A DNA stretch of 64,000 nucleotides from Paractinoplanes ferrugineus (GCF_016862195.1 NZ_BOMM01000003.1:1-64000), one strand, 5' to 3'. Shown: positions 25,661 through 35,145, numbered from the stretch's first letter. Translations and numbers: made by a program. Notes: generated by a model not told the origin, from the letters alone.

Positions 25661-28600
25661 CCCAGCCCAGCCTCTTCGCCGACGAACCGGCGGCGCCCCG
25701 CCGTCGTGCCGACTCGGGACCGCGCTACACGCCGGCCGAGTTGGCCGGATTGCTGCGCCTGCCGCGGCCCACCGACGAGCAGGAAAAGATCATCTCGGCG
25801 CCGGTGCAGCCGTTCCTGGTGGTGGCCGGAGCCGGGTCGGGCAAGACCGAGACGATGGCGTCGCGGGTGGTGTGGCTGGTCGCCAACAATTACGTACGTC
25901 CCGACCAGATCCTGGGCCTGACGTTCACCCGTAAGGCGGCCGGCGAGCTGGCGCATCGGGTCCGCACCCGGCTCGGGCAGCTCATCCGCCGGGTGGGCCG
26001 CGACGACGCGTTCGCCGGTGAGGCCACCATCTCCACCTACCACTCGTACGCCGCTCGGATCGTCACCGAGCACGGCCTGCGAGCGGGTTACGAGCCGTCG
26101 GCGCGGCTGCTCACCGAGGCCGCGCGCTGGCAGATCGTCGATTCGCTGGTCCGTTCCTACACGGGTGAGATGACCGGGGTGAACCGGGCGCCGGGCACGG
26201 TCACCGACGATGTGCTGGCGCTCTCCGGTGAGCTGGCCGAGCACCTGATCAGCCCGGACGAGTTGGCCGCCTGGACCGGCCGGTTCTTCGCCGCGGTGCA
26301 GGAGATGCCGGGCCGGGTCTACAAGGACGTCGCCGACGTGCTCGCGCGGCAGCGTCACCGGTTGACCCTGCTGCCCCTGGTGCGGCTCTACGAGCAGCGC
26401 AAACTGGACCTGGAGGCGATGGACTTCGGCGACCAGATGGCCCGGGCCGCACTGGTGGCCCGCGATCACCCCGAGGTCGGCGAGGTCGAGCGCGACCGGT
26501 TCCGGATCGTGCTGCTGGACGAGTATCAGGACACCAGTCACGCCCAGGTGACGATGCTGAACAACCTGTTCGGCGGCGGTCATCCGGTGACGGCGGTCGG
26601 TGACCCGTGCCAGTCGATCTACGGGTGGCGCGGGGCGTCGGCCGGCACACTCGACCGCTTCCCCCGAGTTTTTCCGGACCGCTCGGGCGGCGACGCCGAA
26701 GTGCTCGGGCTGACCAAGAGCTGGCGCAACCGGCCGCAAATTCTCGAGGTGGCGAACGAGCTGTCCCGGCCGCTGCGAACCGCGGGCGCACGGGTGGCCA
26801 CGCTGGTCGCGGCGCCGCGGGTGGCGGCCCCGGTCGGTGGCCGTACCGTGACGACGGCACTGCTGGAGACGTACGCGCAAGAGGCTGACTGGATCGCCCA
26901 CCAGATTCTCACCGCCTGGCGGATCGCGTCCGGCCGGCCGCAGGCCGAAGCCGACGAGATCCCGGTGGAACTGCGCCCGACCAGCGCCGTGCTCGTGCGG
27001 GTACGCAGTCAGATCCCGGCGATCGAGCAGGCGCTGCGGAACGCGGGCCTGCCGGTCGAGGTGGTCGGTCTGGGCGGTTTGCTGGACACCCCTGAGGTAC
27101 GCGACGTGACGTCGACCCTGCGGGTGCTGGCCGACCCGACCGACGGCGCCTCGCTGCTTCGTCTGCTGACCGGGCCGCGCTGGCGGATCGGGCCACGTGA
27201 CCTGGTCGCCCTGCACCGGCGGGCCCGTGGGCTGGCGGCGGCCCGCGCCGAGGTGGTCAACCGGGTCGATCCGGAGGAGATCGTCGGCGACCGGCTGGAC
27301 GACGCCACCCTGATCGAGGCGATGGCCGATCTGGGCGCCCCGCAGCAGTTCTCGGCCGAGGGCTATCTGCGGCTGCGGTCGTACAGCCGGGAGTTGAGCG
27401 CCCTTCGGCAGCGGCTCGACCAGCCGTTGCCCGATCTGGTCGCGGACATCGAGCGCACCATCGGCCTCGATGTCGAGGTCGCGGTGCGCGGCTGGCACGC
27501 CGGGGACGCCGGCCTGGCCCGCGGTCACCTTGATGCGCTGGGTGACGTGGCGGCGCGCTACGCGGGCGAGACCGACGGCGGCACGCTCGCCGGTTTCCTG
27601 GCCTTCCTGACCGCGGCCGAGGAGGAGGAGCGTGGTCTCGAACCGGGCCAGGTCGACGTGGTCGAGGGCGCCGTGCAGATCCTCACCGCGCACGCCGCCA
27701 AGGGCCTGGAATGGGACGTGGTGTCGGTGGCCGGCCTGGCCAAGGGGGTGTGGCCGGGGCTGACCCGGGGCACCGACCACTACCTGATGGGCATCGGGGT
27801 GCTGCCGTTCCCGCTGCGTGGTGACGCGGATGGGTTGCCCGAGCTGGACCTGTCGGAGGCGGTCGACCAGAAGGGTGTGCTGGCCGCGGTGACCGCGTTC
27901 GTGCGGGCCTGGCGGGAGCACGACGAGCGGGAGGAGCGCCGGCTCGCGTACGTGGCGGTGACTCGCCCCCGCCGGCTCCTGCTCTGCTCCGGTTACTGGT
28001 GGGGGGACGGGGTGAAGCGCCCGCGGGGCCCGTCGGTCTTTCTGGACGAGGTCCGGGCGACCTGCGCGGGTGGTGCCGGGGTGGTCGACGTGTGGACTCC
28101 CGAGCCGGCCTCGGACGCGGTCAACCCGGCGGCCACCGAGGCCGAGCCGATGCAGTGGCCGTTCGACCCGCTGGGCCGGCGCCGGCCGGCCATGACGGTG
28201 GCCGCCGACCTGATCCGCCGGATGATCGCCGACCCGTCCGCGTCGGCCGCGGAGGCGTTCGCCGAGCTGGCCACCCGTGATCCGGAGATCGCGGCGCGGG
28301 CCGGCTTCGCGGCCGAGCTGGTCGGCATCCCGGACGGGGTGGAACCGGACATCGCCCGCTGGCGGCGGGAGGCGAGTCTGCTGCTTGCCGAGCGGGAGGA
28401 GAAGGCGCACCACGACGGCCCGCTGGAGGTGGCGCTGCCCGCCCACCTGTCGGTCTCCCAGTTGGTGGTGCTGCGACGTGACCCGCAGGGCCTGGCCCGG
28501 TCGCTGCGCCGGCCGCTGCCGCAGCGGCCGGCCCCGCAGGCTCGCCGCGGAACCGCCTTCCACGCGTGGCTGGAGCAGCGGTTCGGGTCGGCCCGGCTGA

Positions 28601-29055
28601 TCGACATCGACGAGCTGCCGGGTGCGGCCGACGAGGACGCGGCGGCCGACGAGGAACTGGCGGCGCTGCAGGAGGCGTTCCTGTCCGGCGAGTGGGCCGA
28701 CCGCACGCCGTACGAGGTGGAGGTCCCGTTCGCGACGTCGGTGGCCGGGGTGGTGGTGCGCGGCCGGATGGACGCCGTCTTCACCGAGTCCGGCAACCGC
28801 TGGGACGTGATCGACTGGAAGACCGGCCGCCGCCCGTCCGGTCCCGAGGCGGAGGCCGCCGCCGTGCAGTTGGCCGCCTATCGGATCGCCTGGGCGTCGC
28901 TGGCCGGGGTGCCGGTCAACCGGGTCCGGGCCGGCTTCCACTACGTACGCGAGCAGGTCACGGTGCGACCGGCCGACCTGCTCGACGCGGCCGCGCTGGA
29001 GGACCTGGTGGCCGAGGTGCCGTTACTGGTTGATCGAGGCCAGCAGGTGCAGTAG
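25657..29055 (+). CDS. adnB: AdnB helicase-nuclease subunit
   Basis: 1132 residues. Intact UvrD motor: Walker A VVAGAGSGKTE near residues 56-66, LTFTRKAAGELAHRV, DEYQDTSHAQV, AVGDPCQSIYGWRGAS, and TAHAAKGLEWDVVSVAGL. C-terminal nuclease motif VIDWKTGRRPSG. Partner of AdnA in actinobacterial double-strand-break resection. The GTG at 25657 overlaps the adnA TGA. The last 33 bp overlap the end of the convergent gene at 29023. Length matches mycobacterial AdnB. Confidence 0.92.
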   Translation: MTQPSLFADEPAAPRRRADSGPRYTPAELAGLLRLPRPTDEQEKIISAPVQPFLVVAGAGSGKTETMASRVVWLVANNYVRPDQILGLTFTRKAAGELAHRVRTRLGQLIRRVGRDDAFAGEATISTYHSYAARIVTEHGLRAGYEPSARLLTEAARWQIVDSLVRSYTGEMTGVNRAPGTVTDDVLALSGELAEHLISPDELAAWTGRFFAAVQEMPGRVYKDVADVLARQRHRLTLLPLVRLYEQRKLDLEAMDFGDQMARAALVARDHPEVGEVERDRFRIVLLDEYQDTSHAQVTMLNNLFGGGHPVTAVGDPCQSIYGWRGASAGTLDRFPRVFPDRSGGDAEVLGLTKSWRNRPQILEVANELSRPLRTAGARVATLVAAPRVAAPVGGRTVTTALLETYAQEADWIAHQILTAWRIASGRPQAEADEIPVELRPTSAVLVRVRSQIPAIEQALRNAGLPVEVVGLGGLLDTPEVRDVTSTLRVLADPTDGASLLRLLTGPRWRIGPRDLVALHRRARGLAAARAEVVNRVDPEEIVGDRLDDATLIEAMADLGAPQQFSAEGYLRLRSYSRELSALRQRLDQPLPDLVADIERTIGLDVEVAVRGWHAGDAGLARGHLDALGDVAARYAGETDGGTLAGFLAFLTAAEEEERGLEPGQVDVVEGAVQILTAHAAKGLEWDVVSVAGLAKGVWPGLTRGTDHYLMGIGVLPFPLRGDADGLPELDLSEAVDQKGVLAAVTAFVRAWREHDEREERRLAYVAVTRPRRLLLCSGYWWGDGVKRPRGPSVFLDEVRATCAGGAGVVDVWTPEPASDAVNPAATEAEPMQWPFDPLGRRRPAMTVAADLIRRMIADPSASAAEAFAELATRDPEIAARAGFAAELVGIPDGVEPDIARWRREASLLLAEREEKAHHDGPLEVALPAHLSVSQLVVLRRDPQGLARSLRRPLPQRPAPQARRGTAFHAWLEQRFGSARLIDIDELPGAADEDAAADEELAALQEAFLSGEWADRTPYEVEVPFATSVAGVVVRGRMDAVFTESGNRWDVIDWKTGRRPSGPEAEAAAVQLAAYRIAWASLAGVPVNRVRAGFHYVREQVTVRPADLLDAAALEDLVAEVPLLVDRGQQVQ

Positions 29056-29430
29056 CGCCGCCGCGTACGCCTGCTCCGGGGTCGAAGCCGGGAACGACCG
29101 CTCCGCGCCCAGCAGATCGATTTCCGCGGCATAGCCGGCGGCGTCGCGCCGCAGTGCGCGGAAGGTTCCGCCGAGCAGTTCCCGCAACTGGTCCTCGCGC
29201 GGCAACCAGGTCGTTTCGTCGATCTCCACGTCGTCCAGAGCCCACTCCGTGGTGCCGTTGAAACCGATCACCTGACCCTCCGGAACCGTGTGCACCTCGA
29301 TGGTCATATTGCTCAGGACAAAGACCTCTTCGTCCAGGTCACGGTCGGGTATGGCGAAGCGGTCGCCGAGCGCCGGCTTCCATGCCAGACCGGCCTCTTT
29401 CAGTCGCTGTGCCAGTTCTATGTTGATCAC
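29023..29430 (-). CDS. Conserved hypothetical (often labelled CpaE-like)
   Basis: 135 residues: [27 protein letters not shown], then [33 protein letters not shown], and [20 protein letters not shown]. Small acidic cytosolic protein widespread in actinomycetes. The name pilus assembly protein CpaE used for relatives is not supported by any ATPase motif here. GTG start at 29430. Its 3' end overlaps adnB by 33 bp. Confidence 0.7.
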   Translation of the reverse strand: MINIELAQRLKEAGLAWKPALGDRFAIPDRDLDEEVFVLSNMTIEVHTVPEGQVIGFNGTTEWALDDVEIDETTWLPREDQLRELLGGTFRALRRDAAGYAAEIDLLGAERSFPASTPEQAYAAALLHLLASINQ

Positions 29431-29493
29431 CGCTGACGCCCTTCTGCCGTGCTACGCTCCGACCGTTGTTCGTTTGGTTCCCAAGTACTTAGG

Positions 29494-29630
29494 AGCGCCT
29501 GTGGGGGAATTTGCCCAGGCGCTCTTTGTCGTAACCCGGGTTTCTCCGGTACGGGCGATCAGTACGGCGACACGAGACTCGGGAAATCCGAGTTTTACTA
29601 CCACGCTCCCGTCCATAATGGCCGGGAGCG
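29494..29630 (+). promoter_or_regulatory. Structured 5' leader of the cold-shock gene
   Basis: Three hairpins precede the csp ATG: AGCGCCTG/CAGGCGCT (29494-29501 with 29516-29523); ACTCGG/CCGAGT (29577-29582 with 29588-29593) followed directly by TTTTA, terminator-like; and CGCTCCCG/CGGGAGCG (29604-29611 with 29623-29630). By analogy with other csp genes, such a leader could sense temperature; that role is inference. Confidence 0.5.
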
Positions 29631-29653
29631 GATTGACCGTCGAGGAGACGAGC

Positions 29654-29857
29654 ATGGTTACCGGCGTTGTGAAGTGGTTCAACGCGGACAAGGGCTTCGG
29701 GTTCATCACCCCCGACGACGGCGGCGCCGACGTCTTCGCCCACTTCTCCGCAATCCAGATGTCGGGTTACCGCAGCCTGGAGGAGAACCAGCGGGTGGAG
29801 TTCGAGGTGACCCAGGGCCAGAAGGGCCCGCAGGCCGCCAACATCCGCGCGATCTGA
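29654..29857 (+). CDS. Cold-shock domain protein (CspA family)
   Basis: 67 residues, complete cold-shock domain: [20 protein letters not shown] contains RNP1 (KGFGFI), VFAHFSAI contains RNP2, and it ends [10 protein letters not shown]. Single-stranded nucleic acid chaperone. ATG at 29654 preceded by GAGGAGA. Followed by a strong terminator. Long structured leader upstream. Confidence 0.95.
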   Translation: MVTGVVKWFNADKGFGFITPDDGGADVFAHFSAIQMSGYRSLEENQRVEFEVTQGQKGPQAANIRAI

Positions 29858-29882
29858 TCCAGGTTCAGCGTTAAAACGAGAG

Positions 29883-29914
29883 CGGCGTCGCATCCCGATA
29901 GGGCTGCGACGCCG
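29883..29914 (+). terminator. Terminator of the cold-shock gene
   Basis: 10-bp stem CGGCGTCGCA (29883-29892) with TGCGACGCCG (29905-29914), an inner CCC/GGG pairing in the loop, then TTTGCTTT. It separates csp from the convergent acyltransferase and may act in both directions. Confidence 0.75.
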
Positions 29915-29936
29915 TTTGCTTTCCCCGGCCGAGACC

Positions 29937-30650
29937 CTAGACGGCCGCTGCCTCCGGCAGCGGCGCCGTGCCACCCATGTGCGCGGGCAGCCACCAGCGA
30001 TCGTCCGGGCCGGCCGGCTTGTCCGGGTACGCCTTCTGCGCGGCGTCGAGCAGTTCGCTGAGCCGTTCACGCAACGTGACCGTCAACGCGTCGGGCGAGA
30101 CACCCTTGGGGATCTCGATGGCCTCGCCGACCTTGATGATCACCGGCACGTGCCGTTTGGTGAGTTCCTTCTTGCGGCCCTTGGTCCACAGCCGGTGCGG
30201 ACCCCAGACCACGATCGGGATCAGCGGCACCTTGGCCGTGCGGGCCAGCCGGACCGCACCCGATTTCAGCTCCTTGACGGTGAACGACTCACTGATCGTC
30301 GCCTCCGGGAAGACCCCGACCACCTCGCCGTTCTTCAGGGCGTTGGTGGCCGCCCGGAACGAGGCGGCACCGGCGTCACGATCGACCGGGATGTGCCGCA
30401 TGCCGCGCATCAGCGGGCCGCTGATCTTGTGGTCGAAGACCTGCTTCTTCGCCATGAACCGGACCAGCCGCTTGGACGGCTGGGCGGCGAGACCGCAGAG
30501 GGTGAAGTCGAGGTAGCTCACGTGGTTGCTCGCCAGCACTGCCCCGCCGTCGGTCGGGATGTGCTCGGCCCCATCGATCTCGATTCGCATGTCGAGTGCG
30601 CGGAACATCGTCTTGGCTAGGACGATGACCGGGGGATACACGAGTTCCAT
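29937..30650 (-). CDS. Lysophospholipid acyltransferase (PlsC-like)
   Basis: 237 residues. NHVSYLDF is the catalytic HX4D motif; FMAKKQVFDHKISGPLMRGMRHIPVDRD and VGVFPEATIS are the second and third acyltransferase blocks. Acylates lysophosphatidate or a related lipid at the membrane. ATG at 30650 chosen since TACCGT lies 6 nt upstream (leaderless); an ATG at 30671 is possible. The C-terminal ~25 residues (DDRWWLPAHMGGTAPLPE) are typical of actinobacterial members. Confidence 0.88.
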   Translation of the reverse strand: MELVYPPVIVLAKTMFRALDMRIEIDGAEHIPTDGGAVLASNHVSYLDFTLCGLAAQPSKRLVRFMAKKQVFDHKISGPLMRGMRHIPVDRDAGAASFRAATNALKNGEVVGVFPEATISESFTVKELKSGAVRLARTAKVPLIPIVVWGPHRLWTKGRKKELTKRHVPVIIKVGEAIEIPKGVSPDALTVTLRERLSELLDAAQKAYPDKPAGPDDRWWLPAHMGGTAPLPEAAAV

Positions 30651-30741
30651 GGGCAGACGGTAGCGGAACATCCTGAAGATCTGCTGGGCCGGGTGCAACC
30701 AGTTCGAGCTTCCCAGCGTCTTACTCGGTGACGCAAATTTC

Positions 30742-30765
30742 CTGTGCACCAGTTCGCTGTGCACC
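30742..30765 (+). promoter_or_regulatory. Direct repeat CTGTGCACC
   Basis: Two exact copies of CTGTGCACC, at 30742-30750 and 30757-30765, each containing the palindrome GTGCAC, 18 bp before a 40-codon gene. Candidate regulator-binding site. Confidence 0.3.
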
Positions 30766-30782
30766 GCCCTGGGGGGATCCGC

Positions 30783-30905
30783 ATGCGCACCACGACAGCC
30801 CGCCGTGAGCTCGGGTTCGTGCTCGGGGTTTCGTTCGTCGGCCTGGCCCTGGTGCTCGTGGTCGTCTTCACCCCGTGGTACGCGTCGGTGCCACTCGCCG
30901 GTTGA
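30783..30905 (+). CDS. 40-residue single-pass membrane protein
   Basis: ATG at 30783 with GGGGGGA upstream, TGA at 30903. Short basic N terminus (MRTTTARRE), one hydrophobic helix (FVLGVSFVGLALVLVVVF) and a short external tail TPWYASVPLAG. Clean charge-in topology and a ribosome binding site support it; unknown function. Confidence 0.5.
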   Translation: MRTTTARRELGFVLGVSFVGLALVLVVVFTPWYASVPLAG

Positions 30906-30948
30906 CGCCGTGACGCGATAGCGACGATCGTGGTGTTCACTGGAACCC

Positions 30949-31836
30949 ATGTCCGAGCCGACCTTCTCCTGGCAACAGCCGGGCGGGAGCCTGTCGTCGG
31001 GCATGGTCACGGCGCCCGGCCCGCCGCCGGCCACGCCCCCGCCGACTGATCCGCCGCCGTCCGCGCCGAAACCGGAGCCGACCGGGCCGCAACGGCGCCG
31101 CAGGCAGATGCTGATCTTCGCGGGCATCGCCGGCGGCATCCTGGCGATCGGTCTGACGGTCATCCTGGTGCTGGTCTTCTCGTCGTCGACGAACCCGTTC
31201 AGCCGCAAGGCCGCCGGTCCCGCCGACGTGCGGCCGCCGCTGGCCCGGGCCTGCCCGCCGCCCAACGCGTCCCCGAGTGCGGCGCCCACCCAGGCACCGA
31301 GCGTTCAGCCGCCGGAATCAGGCGCGCGGACGGTCGATCCCGACGCCGGCATCTCGTACAAGACCTACGGAGCTCCCTGGGAGCCGTGGAACACCGTCTG
31401 GCGGGCCGGGACGCTCGAGGTGCCGTACAAGGTCGGCCAGCACTTCGTGACCGAGACCTACAGCGGCGGGCAATATCACGCGTCGATCCTGTCCGCGGCG
31501 GTGCCGGCCACCGACAACGACGGCGGGATCGTCGACCTCGAATGCGTGGGCCGGCAGGTGGCCGCGGATGTGCGCGCGGAGTACTACCCGCAGCCCAACA
31601 CCATGGAGACGATGCGGGACGGGATGACCACGCTGGGCGGGAAGCCGGCCTACGTGAACGAGTTCCGGTTGCACTTCCGTTCCGAGGGGCTGACCGCCAC
31701 CGACGAGCTCTCGGCGGTGGCGGTCATCGATGTCGGCAAGCCCTCGGCGGCCGTCCTCTACGTCTCCATCCCGGGGACCCACAAGCAGTTCGACTACGTG
31801 ATCGACGACGTCTTCAAATCGGTCAGGAGCCCGTGA
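30949..31836 (+). CDS. Proline-rich membrane-anchored protein
   Basis: 295 residues: Pro-rich cytoplasmic N terminus (~50 residues), RRRR stop, one membrane segment (LIFAGIAGGILAIGLTVILVLVF), a second Pro/Ser linker and a folded extracytoplasmic domain from about residue 125 (ISYKTYGAPWEPWNTVW ... KQFDYVIDDVFKSV). Resembles actinobacterial membrane proteins of unknown role. Overlaps the convergent permease gene by 14 bp. Confidence 0.7.
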   Translation: MSEPTFSWQQPGGSLSSGMVTAPGPPPATPPPTDPPPSAPKPEPTGPQRRRRQMLIFAGIAGGILAIGLTVILVLVFSSSTNPFSRKAAGPADVRPPLARACPPPNASPSAAPTQAPSVQPPESGARTVDPDAGISYKTYGAPWEPWNTVWRAGTLEVPYKVGQHFVTETYSGGQYHASILSAAVPATDNDGGIVDLECVGRQVAADVRAEYYPQPNTMETMRDGMTTLGGKPAYVNEFRLHFRSEGLTATDELSAVAVIDVGKPSAAVLYVSIPGTHKQFDYVIDDVFKSVRSP

Positions 31837-32761
31837 GGCCCCACCGCTTGCGCAACGCGTTGTCGGCCGCGTTGAACAAGACGTCGATGAAAATGCCGAT
31901 GACGAGTACGACGATGATGTAGCAGATCACCAGGCTCGAGTCGGACAGGTCCCGGGCCTGCTGCATGCGTACGCCGATGGACAGCGCCCCCGGCACGATG
32001 ACCAGCAGCTCGCCGGCCATCAGGCTGCGCCAGGAGAACGCCCAGCCCTGCTTGAGCCCGGAGATGAACGACGGCAGCGACGCCGGCAGGATCAGGTGCC
32101 GGTATTTCGCGAAGCCCTTCATGCCGAGCACCTGGCCGACCCGCAGCCACGTGCGCGGGACGTAGTCGATGCCGCTGATCAGGCCGTTCGCCACGGACGG
32201 GGCGGCGCCGATGATGACCACGAACATGATGGCGCTCTCGCTGATCTGGAACAGCAGGATCGCCAGCGGGAACCACATGATCGACGGCATCGTCTGCAGG
32301 CCGGTGATCAGCGAGCCGATCGCGGCCCGCAGCGGCGCGAACCGGGACACCGCGGCGCCGACGACGGTGCCGATCAGTACGGCCAGCCCGAAGCCGGTGA
32401 CGGCCCGGCGCAGGGTGAGCAGCACGCCGTCCCAGAAGTCGCCGGTCTTGAGGACGTCACCCAGGTCACCGAAGACGGTGCCGGGGCCGGGCAGCACGTA
32501 GTCGGGCTTCCATTTCGACCACACCACGATCTGCCAGAGAAGCACCACGATGGCGATGGCCATCAGCTTGGGCCAGGTGTTGCGCCAGATCCGCCGGCCG
32601 AGCGTCCCCCGGTCGGTCTGCGGGCCGAGCTCGAGCGCGTCGAGGCCGGAGACCTCGCTGCCCTCGGGGTTCACGCCGACCTTCGCCGGGGTCCGCGGGG
32701 TCGCGGTCTCGCCACTGACGCCGTCCAGGCCGGCGCGTGCGGAGGGGTACTTAATTGGCAT
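31823..32761 (-). CDS. ABC transporter permease (SsuC/TauC type)
   Basis: 312 residues. About 65 charged N-terminal residues, then a BPD-type permease domain: IVVLLWQIVVW, TLRRAVTGFGLAVLIGTVVGAAVSR, SIMWFPLAILLFQISE, and the EAA-like loop VLGMKGFAKYRHLILPASLPSFISGLKQGWAFSW. Third gene of the transporter operon, overlapping the ATPase gene by 11 bp. Confidence 0.88.
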   Translation of the reverse strand: MPIKYPSARAGLDGVSGETATPRTPAKVGVNPEGSEVSGLDALELGPQTDRGTLGRRIWRNTWPKLMAIAIVVLLWQIVVWSKWKPDYVLPGPGTVFGDLGDVLKTGDFWDGVLLTLRRAVTGFGLAVLIGTVVGAAVSRFAPLRAAIGSLITGLQTMPSIMWFPLAILLFQISESAIMFVVIIGAAPSVANGLISGIDYVPRTWLRVGQVLGMKGFAKYRHLILPASLPSFISGLKQGWAFSWRSLMAGELLVIVPGALSIGVRMQQARDLSDSSLVICYIIVVLVIGIFIDVLFNAADNALRKRWGLTGS

Positions 32762-33542
32762 GGCGGGCGACCTCCGCGCGGAGCCGGTCGGTGATCTCGG
32801 CGGCCTGGCCGGAGACCTCGGGCGAGTCGATGCGCCGGGGGCGCTCGTGGGTGATCGGGTAGTCCTCGATCACCTTGCCGGGGCGGCTGCTGAGCAGGAT
32901 CACCCGGTCGCCGAGCCGGACCGCCTCGCGCACGTTGTGCGTCACGAACAGCACGGTCAACTTCTGTTCCCGCCAGATCCGCTCGAGTTCGTCGTGCAGG
33001 ATGTCGCGGGTCATCGCGTCGAGCGCGCCGAACGGCTCGTCCATCAGCAGGATGTCGGCGTTCTGGGCGAGGGCGCGGGCCAGGGCCACACGCTGGCGCA
33101 TGCCGCCGGAGAGCTCGTGCGGCCGCTTGTGGCCGAAGCCGCTGAGTCGCACGATCTCCAGCAGTTCCTCGGCGCGCTTGCGCCGTTCGGCCTTGCCGAC
33201 CCCCTGCAGGCGCAGCGGCAGCTCGACGTTGCCGGCCACCGAGAGCCAGGGGAACAGGGCGGCTTCCTGGAACATCAGCGAGACGTGCCGGCCGCCGATG
33301 TCCAGGGTGCCGCCGGTGATCTTGTCGAGCCCGGCAACCAGCGAGAGCAGCGTGCTCTTGCCGCAGCCGGAGGCGCCCAGCAGGCAGACGAACTCGCCCT
33401 GCCGGACGGTCAGCGAGATGCGGTCCAGGGCGAGCAGGGCGTTGCTGCCGGACCCGTACTGCTTGGAGACGTTCTCTAGGCGGACGACCGCGTCCCCGCG
33501 GCCGGTCACCGGCCGCGGGGTCTGGGTTTCAACAAGGCTCAC
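32751..33542 (-). CDS. ABC transporter ATPase (SsuB/TauB type)
   Basis: 263 residues: Walker A LLGASGCGKSTLL, Q-loop LMFQEAALFPWL, signature LSGGMRQRVALARAL, Walker B ILLMDEPFGALD, and H-loop FVTHNVREAVRLGDRV. Energises import of sulfonates, taurine or nitrate-type substrates in this subfamily. GTG at 33542 with GGGAGAG upstream; 18 bp after the binding-protein gene. Confidence 0.9.
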   Translation of the reverse strand: MSLVETQTPRPVTGRGDAVVRLENVSKQYGSGSNALLALDRISLTVRQGEFVCLLGASGCGKSTLLSLVAGLDKITGGTLDIGGRHVSLMFQEAALFPWLSVAGNVELPLRLQGVGKAERRKRAEELLEIVRLSGFGHKRPHELSGGMRQRVALARALAQNADILLMDEPFGALDAMTRDILHDELERIWREQKLTVLFVTHNVREAVRLGDRVILLSSRPGKVIEDYPITHERPRRIDSPEVSGQAAEITDRLRAEVARHAN

Positions 33543-33560
33543 TGGCTCTCCCTGCTCGGA

Positions 33561-34670
33561 TCAGGCCGCAGCGTCGCTGACCGTCGGCTGGCCGGCCGTG
33601 GTCAGCAGCTGGTTCAGCGCGTTGAGGTCGTAGATGCCCTTGAGGTCGACGGACTTGAGCAGTCCGACCTCCTCGGCGTGCTTGGCGCTGGTGTACAGCG
33701 ACGCGGCGATCGGGTCGGCGGTGAACGTGAGGTTCTTGAACGCGGCCGCGAGCACGTTGTCCTTCAGCGGCTTACCGCTGAGTGCCGCGATCTGGGCGTT
33801 GGCCGCCTTCTGCGCGTCGGCGTCGTTGGACTTGATGAACTCGAGCGCCTTCAGGTGCCCCTGGATCAGCTTGGTGACCGTCCCCGGCGACTTCTTCAGG
33901 AAGTCCTGGCTGACGATCAGGTGGGTGGTGACGAACTGGCCGCTCGTGCTGGTCCACAGGTCCTTCTCGTTGACCAGCAGCTTGGCGCCGGCCTCGAGCT
34001 GGAACCGGCTCAGGAACGGCTCCGGCAGCCAGGCGCCGTCGATCGAGCCCTGCTGGAAGGCCTGCAACGAGGTGGCGTTGTCCTGCGGGAGGACGGAGAC
34101 GTCGCCGCCGCCCTGGGCGTTCGCGGTGAGGTTGTTCGACTTGAGCCAGGCGCGCAGTGCCACGTCCTGGGTGTTGCCCAGCTGCGGCGTGGCGATCTTC
34201 TTGCCCTTGAGGTCGGCCGGGCCGTTGATGGCCGGCTTGACCACCAGACCGGCCCCGCCCGAGGTGCTGCCCGCGATGATCTTCAAGGACCGGCCCTTGG
34301 ACTGCGCCCAGCTGTTGATCGCCGGGTTCGGGCCGATGTAGGTGGCGTCGATGGCGCCGGAGATCAGTGCCTCGATCGCGGCCGGGCCGGCGTTGAAGGT
34401 CTTCGCGTCGAGCTTGGTGCTGCCCAGCGCCTCGGCGAAGAGGCCCTTGTCGACGCCGACGAGAGCGGGCGCGTGGGTGATGTTCGGGAAGTAGCCGAGC
34501 CGGATCGTGCCCGCTTCGGCGCCACCGGACGCGGACGTGGTGGGAGCGCCGTCCTCGTCGTCGTCACCGCAGGCCGCGAGGGCGGACGCGGTCAGCAGAG
34601 CGCCGGCGATGGCGAACACACGCCGTCGCGGCAACCCGGCGCCCAGCTGCGGAAAGGTGGGGGAGCTCAT
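33561..34670 (-). CDS. ABC substrate-binding lipoprotein (SsuA-like)
   Basis: 369 residues. Signal with RRRVF and lipobox LAAC (cleavage before the Cys of LAACGDDD), so a lipoprotein, possibly Tat-exported. Binding domain: IRLGYFPNITHAPALVGVDKGLFAE, TYIGPNPAINSW, LKGKKIATPQLGNTQDV, SIDGAWLPEPFLSRF. Sulfonate/nitrate-type binding protein. ATG at 34670 with AGGAG. Confidence 0.88.
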   Translation of the reverse strand: MSSPTFPQLGAGLPRRRVFAIAGALLTASALAACGDDDEDGAPTTSASGGAEAGTIRLGYFPNITHAPALVGVDKGLFAEALGSTKLDAKTFNAGPAAIEALISGAIDATYIGPNPAINSWAQSKGRSLKIIAGSTSGGAGLVVKPAINGPADLKGKKIATPQLGNTQDVALRAWLKSNNLTANAQGGGDVSVLPQDNATSLQAFQQGSIDGAWLPEPFLSRFQLEAGAKLLVNEKDLWTSTSGQFVTTHLIVSQDFLKKSPGTVTKLIQGHLKALEFIKSNDADAQKAANAQIAALSGKPLKDNVLAAAFKNLTFTADPIAASLYTSAKHAEEVGLLKSVDLKGIYDLNALNQLLTTAGQPTVSDAAA

Positions 34671-34713
34671 CTCACTCCTAGTTCTCAGTTTTTATCGGGG
34701 CGTTTGGTGGTTC

Positions 34714-35145
34714 TTAGTTCTTGATCGGGACGGTGTCGTGCGCCTTGGCGAGTCGGGACAGCTCGGCCATGGTCCTGTGGTCGACGACGCCCTCGATGGC
34801 TTCCTCGACGGCCACCCACACGTCGCGAAGCCCGTAGGCCGCGCCGTGGTAGCTGGTGTTGTTGGTGGGGAGCCCGCGGACGGTGGTCAGCGCGCCGCCG
34901 ACGGCCCGGACGACGTCACCGACCGTGATCTCCGTGGCGGGGCGGGCGAGTGCGTAGCCCCCGTCGACTCCGCGGTGGCTGTGCAGCAGGCCGGCCCGGC
35001 GGAGGTCGAGGAGAATTCCCTGCAGGAAGCTCAGCGGGATGTCCTGGGTGGCGGCCAGGCCGGCGGCCTTGACCAGGTGCGGGTGCTCAACCGTGATGGC
35101 GAGCATGGCCCGGACGGCGTAATCGGTGCGTGCCGACACGTACAC
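34714..35145 (-). CDS. Rrf2-family regulator without cysteines
   Basis: 143 residues: SARTDYAVRAMLAITVEHP, SFLQGILLDLRRAGLLHSHRGVDGGYALARP is the winged-helix and wing signature of Rrf2. No Cys anywhere, so it cannot hold an iron-sulfur cluster; this is the CymR-like type that controls sulfur metabolism in other bacteria. GTG at 35145 after AGGAGG. Directly upstream of the sulfonate-type transporter, which it probably controls along with itself. Confidence 0.87.
   Translation of the reverse strand: MYVSARTDYAVRAMLAITVEHPHLVKAAGLAATQDIPLSFLQGILLDLRRAGLLHSHRGVDGGYALARPATEITVGDVVRAVGGALTTVRGLPTNNTSYHGAAYGLRDVWVAVEEAIEGVVDHRTMAELSRLAKAHDTVPIKN

Noticed and set aside
29023..29430. Pilus assembly ATPase CpaE
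   Set aside because: The name is used for relatives, but there is no P-loop or receiver domain and no pilus gene nearby.
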